NCBI RefSeq assembly: GCF_005048205.1
Contig: NZ_SUMF01000028.1
Span: 1 to 43,243, forward strand
Direction of reading: 5' to 3'
Origin: Chitiniphilus eburneus
Lineage (GTDB): Bacteria > Pseudomonadota > Gammaproteobacteria > Burkholderiales > Chitinibacteraceae
Length of the DNA stretch: 43,243 nucleotides
The first letter of the stretch is position 1; each line of letters opens with the position of its first letter. The notes beneath the pieces were generated by a model. It was not told the DNA's origin and searched no databases. It saw only the letters and a list, made by a program, of their open reading frames with translations. Positions 9,043 through 17,948 of this stretch are shown here, in pieces. The position numbers were made by a program, and so were the translations under genes.

Positions 9043-11700
9043 ATGGCAAATGACCCGCGATTGATCCCGGCGCCCCCCTCATCTGCGCTTGGTAGCGCAA
9101 ACAAGCCCGAACCCACCAGCAATGTTCCAACCAGCGCCGCAAGCAGTGGCGGTTCGTTGCGCCCGGCGGCGCGGCCGCCCACCGCCGCGCCAGGCCGGCC
9201 CAGGCCTGGGGCGCAGCTTGGTGGATGGGAAACATTGAAGCGTACCGTGCTGTTTCCGGTGAGGTTCGTCAACCAGGCCGCTGCGCCGATGTTCGACGTC
9301 GCCGCCAACATGGGAGCACTCATGCTGGGCGCGCGGCGGGAAGATCCGTTCGGGCTGACCAAAAAAGCCGCGCGACAAACCGCCTGGGCCGCCGAGCCAA
9401 TGGCGAAGAGCCTTTCACAGTTGGGGGAACTGGCAGGCGAGGCGAGGCAGTACATCATGGACAAGACCGGCTTGAAGCCCCTGGCGGCCCCGGCTTCCAC
9501 ACCGCCGGCTCCAAGCCCGCCTGCCCGGCCTGGGAGTACGTTGCCCACTGGCCATGCGGAAACACAGGCGGCCATTGCCAACGCCAACAGCGGGCCGGGG
9601 AAGGTGCCCGTGCCGGATCAGCCCAAGTCGAATCTCGACAGGCTGAGGACCCTGCCCGAAGGGCAATACCAGCGCATCGATCAGCCGGGGCAGGCACCGC
9701 TTTACAGCAATTTCGCCGATCCTGGCGAGGCAACCAATCTGGCCAGCGGCAACGTGTCCGGGGCAATCTGGGAAGGCGATCCACACATGACGCAGGCCCA
9801 GCGGACAGCACAGCGTGTTGCCGAGATCGAACACAGCACGCAGCTTCAGCGCGAGCTGCATCAGGCGCGGATCGAGGCGATGGATGGCCCGAACAGGCTG
9901 GCCACGCCGGTCACACCAAGCGAGATGGCGCGCCGGCTGCTGGGCTCCACCGACGTTCGTTCCCAGCGTACCGGCGCGGAACTGGCTGCGCAGTTGGGCC
10001 AGCAGGATCTGGCTAGGCATGCCGCTGCAAGCAGACCCGAATCCCCGCTGGCCATGGCCCAGGCGCGCGGCCAGCAGTTGCAGAACCAGGTCCTGAGCCG
10101 GCGCGACCAGATGGAGCGGCAACTCGCCGGCCTGACCGACACCAACGATCCGGACGGCTCGCAACGCAAGAAACTGATCGCCCAGATGACCTTGATGGGC
10201 TATCGCCAGCCGGCGCAACGCGATGCGAGGAATGCCGCGGATGGGCTTGGACAGACTGACGAAGTGGGGGAGCTACCGCAATCCCAGGGTATGAAGCATG
10301 ACCCCCCTCGTGCCGGAGTGCCCGGCCCCGTCGCTCCCGCTCCACAACCTCCGGCAGCGGAAGCCGTTGTAGCGCCCGCTGACCGACAGGCCGATCGTTC
10401 CGACTTCGTGCGTGGCGTGCGGGACTACTTGCCACAGACCCGATCCATGCTCGGCGGCGCAGTGGCTTACCTGGGCGATGCGGCGGCGCGCGCTGGGCTG
10501 GACGATGTGGGTGGCGCGGTGCGGAATTGGGGCCTGAAACAGTTCGAAGCGGGCCGGCAAGCGGTCGAGCAACGCGGGCATGGCAGCGACACCCTGACTG
10601 GCGCGCTGGCGGGCACGGATGGCGATCTGATGGATTGGGTCCAGTACAACCTGGGGCAGATGGTTGGAAATGTGGGAGAGTCGGTGGCCGCAGGCTTGGC
10701 GGGGGCGGTGCTGGGTTCGGCGGTGCCTGGCCCGGGGACACTGGGAGGTGGTGCGGCCGGCCTTGTCGGAAAAAGCCTCATCAAAGGGTTGATCAAGGAC
10801 GAGGCTGCCCGGATCGCAGAGCGACAACTGGCCAGAAGCCTGGGCGCCGACGTGGCCAGGGCGGCCACGTTCACGGCAAAAGCGGTGGGTTCCACCTATG
10901 GCGAGGCCCATCGAGAAAACCCCGATCAGCCGGTTGATCTACAACGGGTTGGCGCAGCGGGTCTGGCCTCGGGATTATTGGCATCCGCGGCCGACAAGCT
11001 GGGTCTCGACAAGCTGATCGCAGGCTTGGGCGCACGCCATGCCAACAGGCTGCTCGGCAAAGCGAAAGGGGCGGGGGCTGCCGGCACAGCCGAGGCTGGC
11101 ATCACAGCGGGGCAAACGCTTCTCGAGCGCTTCGGGGCTGGCAAGGACCTGACCTCCCAGGAGGCATTGCGTGCCTATGTGGATGCCGCCGGGGGGGGCT
11201 ACATACAGGGGGCGGCAGCGAAGCCGGCGGGTGAGGTGTTCCAGGGCAACGCAGCGCAGTCCGGAAAAAATGAGTCGTCCCTGCCGCCGAAATCGTCCGC
11301 CGTGCCGCCAGGGCCGCAGGAAGGCATGCCAAACCCCGGGAACGCCGACGCCCGAGGCGTGGCCGTATCGGCCGGGGAACCTGCGCTGGTTGAAACCGGC
11401 CCTGTGCAAACAGGGCGGCCGGAAGCAGCGCCGCCGCCTGCTCCCACGCAGGCGAACCCACCGGACAATGTCCCGCCCAGCGCGGAGCAAGTTGCTCCCG
11501 GACTGCTGGCGGGTGCCTATCGTAACGATCAGGGCGCGATCCGCATCAAGGGCGAGGTGGGCCAGTTGCGTGCTTTACTGGCGGAGCGTGGCATAAAGGG
11601 GGGTGTCTATGATCGTCGCCACGGCGAACTGGTGTTCCCGCCGGGCAGCAAGGTGGCCAATGATCCAGAGGCCCTGACCAGAATACGCGGTGGCGCGTGA
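9043..11700 (+). CDS. probable internal virion/ejection-type phage protein, 885 aa
   Basis: The ATG at 9043 has GGAG 7 bases upstream; a TTG at 9025 is in frame but has no site. The N-terminal third has Pro-rich linkers. Residues about 455-700 carry Gly/Ala-rich helical segments (AGLAGAVLGSAVPGPG, GAAGLVGKSLIKGLIK) that could insert in or cross a membrane. A second Pro-rich linker (about 730-810) leads to a compact C-terminal domain of about 65 residues (GAIRIKGEVGQLRALLAERG). This layout, and the place after the tail genes, is like the large internal proteins that podovirus-like phages eject into the cell. That function is inferred; no lytic transglycosylase or other catalytic motif is seen. 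Confidence 0.55.
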   Translation: MANDPRLIPAPPSSALGSANKPEPTSNVPTSAASSGGSLRPAARPPTAAPGRPRPGAQLGGWETLKRTVLFPVRFVNQAAAPMFDVAANMGALMLGARREDPFGLTKKAARQTAWAAEPMAKSLSQLGELAGEARQYIMDKTGLKPLAAPASTPPAPSPPARPGSTLPTGHAETQAAIANANSGPGKVPVPDQPKSNLDRLRTLPEGQYQRIDQPGQAPLYSNFADPGEATNLASGNVSGAIWEGDPHMTQAQRTAQRVAEIEHSTQLQRELHQARIEAMDGPNRLATPVTPSEMARRLLGSTDVRSQRTGAELAAQLGQQDLARHAAASRPESPLAMAQARGQQLQNQVLSRRDQMERQLAGLTDTNDPDGSQRKKLIAQMTLMGYRQPAQRDARNAADGLGQTDEVGELPQSQGMKHDPPRAGVPGPVAPAPQPPAAEAVVAPADRQADRSDFVRGVRDYLPQTRSMLGGAVAYLGDAAARAGLDDVGGAVRNWGLKQFEAGRQAVEQRGHGSDTLTGALAGTDGDLMDWVQYNLGQMVGNVGESVAAGLAGAVLGSAVPGPGTLGGGAAGLVGKSLIKGLIKDEAARIAERQLARSLGADVARAATFTAKAVGSTYGEAHRENPDQPVDLQRVGAAGLASGLLASAADKLGLDKLIAGLGARHANRLLGKAKGAGAAGTAEAGITAGQTLLERFGAGKDLTSQEALRAYVDAAGGGYIQGAAAKPAGEVFQGNAAQSGKNESSLPPKSSAVPPGPQEGMPNPGNADARGVAVSAGEPALVETGPVQTGRPEAAPPPAPTQANPPDNVPPSAEQVAPGLLAGAYRNDQGAIRIKGEVGQLRALLAERGIKGGVYDRRHGELVFPPGSKVANDPEALTRIRGGA

Positions 11701-11845
11701 TAGGGTTGCCGCCGCTGCGCCGGAAGCCTATAGCGCAGGCTGGCAAACCGTTGAGCCTGCCCCCGGGGCACGGCCGGTCATTCTCGCCGACGCGTAGCGT
11801 GGTGGTCACCGCTGGTGTGGATGCCGCGATCGCGACGTGTCGTAT

Positions 11846-12808
11846 TCATCGCTGGTAGGCATGTCGGTATTCGGCCGGCGTCATGCCCGATACCTGCTTG
11901 AAAGCGCGCCGCAGGCTCGATTCGTCGGCGAACCCCACCGCCTCGGCGATCCTGGTCAGGGACAGCCGGGTGTGTGCCAGTTGCTCCGCGACCTGGTTGA
12001 GCTTGACTTGCCGGGCATATTCGCCGACAGGGCCGGCGCCCGCCGTCACCGTCTTGCGGGCCAGGGTACGCGGCGAGACTGCCAGCCTGGCTGCCAGCCG
12101 TGCCACCGTGAGTTCGGATGCCGGAACGGCTTCGATCGCAAAGCGCAACTGTCGCAGCCACGGGTCCGTGGTGCCGATCAATGCCAGCGACTGGAACGCG
12201 GGAGCCACCGGCAATGGTCGCGGCAACACCATCAGCTGGTTGAGGTCGCGCCATCGCTCGGGCGACAGCCGCTGCTCGATCTGCTCGCACACGATGGGCA
12301 GATAGCCATGTACGCCCGAGGCCGTGGCGTGGCCGGGATTCACCACACAGTGGCGTTCCCATTGCCAGTTCACTCCGGGGTAGTGCTGTTGCAGCCAGCC
12401 CGCCATCCACCAGGTTGCCGTTGCGGGCTCGCCGTCCAGGCGATTCGTCGCCGCCACGAGGGCCACGCCGGTGCAATAGCTCCAGCATTGCACGCGGGGC
12501 GGCAATGCCCGCAAGGCATCCAGCAGCGCTTGGTTTTCCGTCAGCGTGCGCTGCACATCCCAAACCGATTCCGCCCACATGCCAGGGATCAGCACCGCGT
12601 CGCACTTGTGGTCCCCCAGGGTGGCTTCTGCGGTCAGGGTCATCCCGTGGGCACACTGGATCGGTGCGTGCCGCACACTCAGCCAATGGCAGTTGAACAG
12701 CTCGCGGCCATTGCGGCGATTGGCGGCCTGAAGCAAATCCGCTGCGGCAAACAGACCGGTAGGCATGCAGCCGGGGTAAAGCAACAGACCGATACGGAAG
12801 ATTGGCAT
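11846..12808 (-). CDS. GlxA-family AraC-type transcriptional regulator
   Basis: The 320-residue protein has an N-terminal DJ-1/PfpI (class I glutamine amidotransferase-like) domain at about 1-185, with a nucleophile-elbow-like SYCTGVALVA. The C-terminal AraC/XylS double helix-turn-helix lies at about 215-315 (LTVARLAARLAVSPRTLARK, LSLTRIAEAVGFADESSLRR). Such proteins are cytoplasmic activators that often control amine, amino-acid or aldehyde metabolism; here the effector is unknown. I use the ATG at 12808 (MPIFRIGLLL), since the in-frame TTG 9 bases upstream adds nothing. It is divergent from the metallo-beta-lactamase-fold gene across 66 bases, so that gene is its most likely target. Confidence 0.8.
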   Translation of the reverse strand: MPIFRIGLLLYPGCMPTGLFAAADLLQAANRRNGRELFNCHWLSVRHAPIQCAHGMTLTAEATLGDHKCDAVLIPGMWAESVWDVQRTLTENQALLDALRALPPRVQCWSYCTGVALVAATNRLDGEPATATWWMAGWLQQHYPGVNWQWERHCVVNPGHATASGVHGYLPIVCEQIEQRLSPERWRDLNQLMVLPRPLPVAPAFQSLALIGTTDPWLRQLRFAIEAVPASELTVARLAARLAVSPRTLARKTVTAGAGPVGEYARQVKLNQVAEQLAHTRLSLTRIAEAVGFADESSLRRAFKQVSGMTPAEYRHAYQR

Positions 12809-12874
12809 GTTATGCAATAAATATGGCGAATCCGGTCATGGTAGGTGGTGGCCGGACACTCGACAATCCGGGGC

Positions 12875-13654
12875 ATGAACCTCACTCAACTCCGTAATGC
12901 CACCATCATCGTGGCCTATGACGATTGCCGCATCCTGGTCGACCCCATGCTCGCCGACCAGGGCGCGATTCCTCCATTCAAGTGGTTGGTCGGCCAGCGT
13001 CGTCGCAATCCCATCGTCCCGCTGCCCGATGGTACGGCGGAGCACTTGATCGGGGTGACGCACGCGCTGATCACCCATTGCCGCAAGGGCCACGTCGATC
13101 ATCTGGATCGTGCCGGTTGTCGCTGGTTGCGCGAGCGCGGCATTCCGGTGTTGTGCATGCCGGACGATGCCACTTTCCTCGCTCGACGCGGGCTCAACGT
13201 CCAGCCGCTGAATGCAACCGGGCCCACACCGTTTCATACTGGTTCGATCACCCCCATCCGCTGTCTGCATGGCGAAGGCTGGATCAGCCGCTTTATGGTG
13301 CACGGATATGGCTACTACATCGAACAGACAGGGGAGCCCAGCCTCTACCTGGCAGGCGATACGGTGCTGACCGACGAGGTGCGTCGTTGCATCCTCGAGC
13401 GGCGGCCGGCGGTGAGCGTGGTGCCGGCTGGCGGGGCCAGCATGGATTTCGGCGCGGAACTGATCATGGACGACGACGCCGTGCTGACCCTGGCTGCGCT
13501 GGGGCAGGGAATCGTCATCGCCAATCACCTGGAAGCGCTGGACCATTGCCCGGTTTCGCGCGCTACGCTGCTGCGCCGCGCCCAGGCGCTGGGATTGGCG
13601 CAGCGGTTGCGGGTGCCGGACGACGGCGAGATGCTGGCCTTTGCCGGTGATTGA
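12875..13654 (+). CDS. metallo-beta-lactamase-fold hydrolase (UlaG-like)
   Basis: The 259-residue protein shows the order of an MBL-fold enzyme: an N-terminal strand pair with DPML (residues 23-26), a metal-binding-like stretch THCRKGHVDHLD, and LAGDTVLTD, whose Asp would bridge the two metals. A late His (IVIANHLEALDH) could be the final ligand. The first His is five residues before HxDH, not two as in the usual HxHxDH, so metal binding may be altered. The ATG at 12875 begins the conserved strand; a GTG at 12845 is possible. Substrate unknown. Divergence from the AraC-type regulator suggests joint regulation. Confidence 0.7.
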   Translation: MNLTQLRNATIIVAYDDCRILVDPMLADQGAIPPFKWLVGQRRRNPIVPLPDGTAEHLIGVTHALITHCRKGHVDHLDRAGCRWLRERGIPVLCMPDDATFLARRGLNVQPLNATGPTPFHTGSITPIRCLHGEGWISRFMVHGYGYYIEQTGEPSLYLAGDTVLTDEVRRCILERRPAVSVVPAGGASMDFGAELIMDDDAVLTLAALGQGIVIANHLEALDHCPVSRATLLRRAQALGLAQRLRVPDDGEMLAFAGD

Positions 13655-13772
13655 AGCGCCAACGGGGGGGGGACCTGCTCCCCGATTTTCCTGGCTCGAA
13701 ACCCTCGAGTGAGTAAGTCTCCGCGAACCCGGGGTGATTCAGTTACGGGTACCCCATAAGTGCCATGTTGCC

Positions 13773-16763
13773 TCAATAGTATTGCCGGATGTAGCTGTAG
13801 GCTTTCTCGAACAACTCTTCATCCGCATGCAGCTTGTACTTGAACAACGCCTTTCGTAGTGCCTTCTTGACCTCACGCTCGCCGGCCTGCGTGCCTTGCC
13901 AGCCCGGAAAGCGGACAAGGCGCACGATCTCGTCAATGTCTGCGACCACCCGTTCGACCATGATGGGCGTCTCCGACGTTTTGACCTCGTTGAACAGTTC
14001 GGTCAATGCCGCCTTGCCACGGTCCTCGTCTTCTTCAGGTGGCACTTCCTTCTCAGCCTGCAGCGTTTCCTTGGCAATCTCCAAGAGCTGCTTCAAGAAT
14101 TCGGCGCTGTTGATCTGACCAGATTCAAAACGGTCCTTCAGCGCATCCAACCGTTCCGACAGTTGTTTGAACTTCGGATTACCCGCATGTTTGCGCATGC
14201 GTCGGTTCAGCTTGATCTCGATCTCCCTGGCCTTTTGGGGGTCAGGATTGGCGAGCACAGCTTCCAGCAGGTCAGCATCCAGCACCAGCGTGTCGAGGTC
14301 GTCGCGCACCGCATCGACGTGCACGTTCTGATGGATCAGCTCGATGGTTTTGGCACCCAGAGAGTGCCAGATCAGCTTGCCGTGGCCGCTGGACGGCTGC
14401 ACCGACTGGTATACCTGCGACAGCCACTTGTAGTCCTTCTCGAATGGGCCCAGCACGGTGTCTGGTGAGAGCGCCTCCCAGATACGGCCCAGCACGCTGA
14501 ACTCGGCGGCAAAGTTGTCTCGAACCTCGTTGTTGGGCAGGCACTGTTGCGCAGCGATCAGACCTTCATAGCCCTGCAAACTGCGGTCACAGCCGGTAAA
14601 GAAGGCCAGGCACTTCTGCATGGCTTCGGGCAACTGGTCCTTCAGCTCCTGGATATTGCTGACCACCTGCTTGACGGTCTGGTCATCGAATTCCAGCGCC
14701 GCCGCCACATCGTCGAAGATGCCGAGATAGTCCACGATCAGGCCGTGGGTCTTCTGCTCGGAGTAGGTCCGGTTCACCCGGCAGATCGCCTGCAACAGCG
14801 TGTGGTCGCGTAGCGGCTTGTCCAGGTATATGGCCTGCAAAATGGGTGCATCGAAGCCCGTCAGAAGTTTGGCCGTGACGATGATCAGCGCCAGCGGGTC
14901 TGCCGGGTCGCGGAAGCGATCCAGCAATCGCTCTTCTTCATCGCGGCTTCGGTCGTAGGGCGCGTACTCCGGGTGTTCTTTCTTGTCTGCCGCCTGCACC
15001 GACATGACGATGTCTGTGGCCTCGGGCGGCAGCAGCTTGTCCAGCTCGGCCTTGAACAGCAGGCAGCTCTCACGGTCGAAGGTGACGATCTGCCCCTTGA
15101 AACCGTTGGGCTCCACCTTGGTCTGGAAGTGCTCGACGATGTCCTCGCAAATCTTGCGAACGCGCTCGGGCGTCTTCACCAGCACGGCCATCTTGGCGGC
15201 GGTCTTGGCGAGATTGTCCTTATCGAGATCCGACAGGCCACCGGTCAGGTCTTTGTAGGCGGCATCCAGCGCCGTCTTGTCGATGTGCAGGTCAATCAGC
15301 CGGGGCTCGAAGTGCAGCTTTAGCGTGGCACCGTCGCGGATGGATTCCTCGAAACCGTACCGGCTCATATAGCCCTTTTCGTCCTCGTCGGCGCCGAAGG
15401 CGTAGAAAGTGTTGCGGTCGGCACGGTTGATCGGCGTGCCAGTCAGACCGAACAAAAACGCATTGGGCAGGGCCTCACGCATCTTGCGGCCGAGGTCACC
15501 CTCCTGGGTGCGGTGCGCCTCGTCCACCAGCGCGATGATGTTGCTGCGGTCATTCAGACTGCCCGTGGCCTCGCCGAACTTGAAGATCGTGGTGATGATG
15601 ATCTTGCGCACGTCCTGCGCCAGCAATTGCTGCAGCTTCTCGCGGCTGTCCGCCTTTTCCAGATTGGGGATGTCCGCGCCGGTGAACGTGCCAGTGATCT
15701 GGCTATCAAGGTCGATACGGTCCACCACGATCAGCACCGTGGGGTTCTTCAAGCCCGCATGCATGCGCAGCTTCTGCGCGGCAAACACCATCAGCAGGGA
15801 CTTGCCCGAGCCCTGGAAGTGCCAGATCAGCCCTTTTCTGGGGTAACCCGCCAGCACCCGCTCGACGATCTTGTTGGCCGCTTCAAACTGCTGGTAGCGG
15901 CAGATGATCTTGATGCGCTGCTTTTTCTTGTTGGCGGCGAACAGAGTGAAGCTGCCCAGAATATCCAGCACCACATGCGGGCGCAGCATGCTCTCAGCGG
16001 ACAGCTTGAGCGACTTCAGCGGATGGTGCTGACCATCGTCGTCATCACCATCCAGATGCCAAGGGCCCCAGTCCTTGACCGGCAGGCCGATGGAGCCGTA
16101 GCGGTAGGCCTTGCCCTCGGTGGCCACCGAGAACACGTTGCAGACGAACAGCTCCGGCACGAACTTTTCGTAATCGTCGTGCACCTGCATTGCGCCATCC
16201 ACCCAACTGATGCACTTCTTGACCGGGGTCTTGGCCTCGATCAGTACCAGCGGCAGACCGTTCACCAACAACACCAGATCGGCGCGGCGCTCAGTGGAGC
16301 CGGCGCGGTAGATGAACTGCTGGGTGACGATGTACTGGTTCTGCGACAGGTCATCCAGGTCGATCAGCCGCACCGGCACATGCTCATTGTTGTGGCCGAA
16401 GGGCATCGAGCGCTCACCACGCATCCAGGCGGTCATTTCCTCATTGGCGCGGATCAGGCCGTCCGAGCGCACCGAAAGCACGATGGCGCGCAGCTTGTAG
16501 AGCACTTCATCGGCGCGGTCGGGCTGGGCGGCAATCTCGGGGTTCAGGTGAATCAACGCCTCGCGCAGCCAGGGTTCGACCAGCACCTCCTGAATCTGGC
16601 GCGGCACCTCAGCTGGGGCGGCGTAGCGCCAGCCGATGCCTTTGGGGCTCGGGCCGTAGGGGGCTTGGGGTTCTTGGGCGGTATTGGCCGGGGCAGCCTT
16701 GATTGGGCCGGCGAGCAGATCGCGGACGTAGGCTTCGACTGTGTTGGATTCTGTGAAGCTCAC
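13773..16763 (-). CDS. hsdR: type I restriction enzyme, R subunit (HsdR)
   Basis: HsdR cuts DNA after ATP-driven translocation when the complex meets an unmethylated site. The 996 residues show the N-terminal PD-(D/E)xK-type nuclease (RRADLVLL with Asp162; IEAK at 175-178), the Walker A GSGKS at 318-322, the DEAH box at 414-417, LTGTP at 440-444 and later SF2 helicase motifs, followed by the C-terminal helical region that binds the methylase core. Length is normal for the family. It starts at a GTG (16763) with GGAGG 8 bases upstream, 3 bases after the hsdS stop, so it is the last gene of the hsdM-hsdM-hsdS-hsdR operon. All key motifs are intact, so it should be active. Confidence 0.93.
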   Translation of the reverse strand: MSFTESNTVEAYVRDLLAGPIKAAPANTAQEPQAPYGPSPKGIGWRYAAPAEVPRQIQEVLVEPWLREALIHLNPEIAAQPDRADEVLYKLRAIVLSVRSDGLIRANEEMTAWMRGERSMPFGHNNEHVPVRLIDLDDLSQNQYIVTQQFIYRAGSTERRADLVLLVNGLPLVLIEAKTPVKKCISWVDGAMQVHDDYEKFVPELFVCNVFSVATEGKAYRYGSIGLPVKDWGPWHLDGDDDDGQHHPLKSLKLSAESMLRPHVVLDILGSFTLFAANKKKQRIKIICRYQQFEAANKIVERVLAGYPRKGLIWHFQGSGKSLLMVFAAQKLRMHAGLKNPTVLIVVDRIDLDSQITGTFTGADIPNLEKADSREKLQQLLAQDVRKIIITTIFKFGEATGSLNDRSNIIALVDEAHRTQEGDLGRKMREALPNAFLFGLTGTPINRADRNTFYAFGADEDEKGYMSRYGFEESIRDGATLKLHFEPRLIDLHIDKTALDAAYKDLTGGLSDLDKDNLAKTAAKMAVLVKTPERVRKICEDIVEHFQTKVEPNGFKGQIVTFDRESCLLFKAELDKLLPPEATDIVMSVQAADKKEHPEYAPYDRSRDEEERLLDRFRDPADPLALIIVTAKLLTGFDAPILQAIYLDKPLRDHTLLQAICRVNRTYSEQKTHGLIVDYLGIFDDVAAALEFDDQTVKQVVSNIQELKDQLPEAMQKCLAFFTGCDRSLQGYEGLIAAQQCLPNNEVRDNFAAEFSVLGRIWEALSPDTVLGPFEKDYKWLSQVYQSVQPSSGHGKLIWHSLGAKTIELIHQNVHVDAVRDDLDTLVLDADLLEAVLANPDPQKAREIEIKLNRRMRKHAGNPKFKQLSERLDALKDRFESGQINSAEFLKQLLEIAKETLQAEKEVPPEEDEDRGKAALTELFNEVKTSETPIMVERVVADIDEIVRLVRFPGWQGTQAGEREVKKALRKALFKYKLHADEELFEKAYSYIRQYY

Positions 16764-16766
16764 TAG

Positions 16767-17948
16767 TCAGTCCTCCCCAAAGGCTTTATTCAAAAATGAC
16801 CGTTTGAATGACAAGACAGCGCCCCTACGCTTTTCAAGTGCCTTCTTGGCGCGTTCTATTTCTTCCATGGCTCGGCCAATGTCCTCTTGTTGGCCCTTAT
16901 CGAGGTGGACCATTGGCGCCGCAAGAAATTTTTCTTGAGAAATGTTCTTTGCTTCCGTTCCTGAGCACAGAGCTTCGATATATGAGCGGAACTTCGGCAA
17001 TTTTGTCCAAGCCAATATGAATTGCTTGGGAGGTGCATCCGCAGTGAAGCGCAGCCTCCATGTTTTGTCACACAACATAAGATTGTTGGGCGTCGACTCA
17101 ACGATGCAGGTACGAGCAACGCCCTGCGGCTGGGCATTGGCTCGTGTTACAAGGAAATCACCAATTTCGACGGTAGCTTCAGGGATGAAATCATTCGGGT
17201 TCAGTAGCGCTTTGTTTTCCTCCGGGCAGTAACCCTGCGAACCAACCGCACTCACCTTCAATACACCAAGCTCGTGAGGCTCAGCGGGCAACGATGAAGC
17301 TTTAGGGCTCTTGCCAGCTTCAATGCTTTTTACGACGCTTTTCATAGTCGCCATTAGCCATTTGTCATCTTCTCCAAGAACGGATTGAATCGCTGAGCGC
17401 TCGGCAATAGCCAACTCCCTTTGCGCAGAATCCAGTTCGTGAAGAAGTTCGTCGATCGATGAGAAAGCGGTCGCTAGGCTAATTTGCTCGTCCATCGACG
17501 GCAGCGCAAACTCTTGCGCTGCCATTGTTTTCCAATTGATCGTGGGAGATAACGAACCCACCGAAATCTCCACTGCCCGGTTCATGAAAAGATTACTCTG
17601 CATGAAGAACGGTAGAAACTCAGGCAGCACGACTTCAGGCTTGGCACGCAGCACCATCGCGTGTGCCGAGCAGATGCCATCGAACTCAGCGACGCCGAGC
17701 TTTCGCTGGTAAGCCCGGCGGCGAGCAAAGATGATGTCGCCCTTTTTGAACATCAGCTTGGTAGCCTCCACGTCATCCGGCGTGCCCCAGCGGCGAATCT
17801 TCAGCGAGTCAGCATCCAGATGTTCCAGTCCAACGTAGTGCTCCATACCGGACTCGGATGGGTTATCGATGCGGACATTGACGTTGATCGCTATCTGATC
17901 GAAGCGCCAGACCTTCCAGCCAGGCTTTAAATTCTTGTTATCAGACAC
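16767..17948 (-). CDS. hsdS: type I restriction-modification specificity subunit (HsdS)
   Basis: HsdS recognises the two halves of the DNA target. The 393-residue protein has two target-recognition domains (about 10-150 and 200-340), each followed by a helical spacer (about 155-195, QISLATAFSSIDELLHELDS; and about 350-385, IGRAMEEIERAKKALEKRRG). The GTG start at 17948 overlaps the hsdM stop by 8 bases. The second half (about 16800-17450) is clearly AT-richer than hsdM and hsdR, as expected for recognition domains swapped by recombination. Recognition sequence cannot be predicted from sequence by eye. Confidence 0.9.
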   Translation of the reverse strand: MSDNKNLKPGWKVWRFDQIAINVNVRIDNPSESGMEHYVGLEHLDADSLKIRRWGTPDDVEATKLMFKKGDIIFARRRAYQRKLGVAEFDGICSAHAMVLRAKPEVVLPEFLPFFMQSNLFMNRAVEISVGSLSPTINWKTMAAQEFALPSMDEQISLATAFSSIDELLHELDSAQRELAIAERSAIQSVLGEDDKWLMATMKSVVKSIEAGKSPKASSLPAEPHELGVLKVSAVGSQGYCPEENKALLNPNDFIPEATVEIGDFLVTRANAQPQGVARTCIVESTPNNLMLCDKTWRLRFTADAPPKQFILAWTKLPKFRSYIEALCSGTEAKNISQEKFLAAPMVHLDKGQQEDIGRAMEEIERAKKALEKRRGAVLSFKRSFLNKAFGED

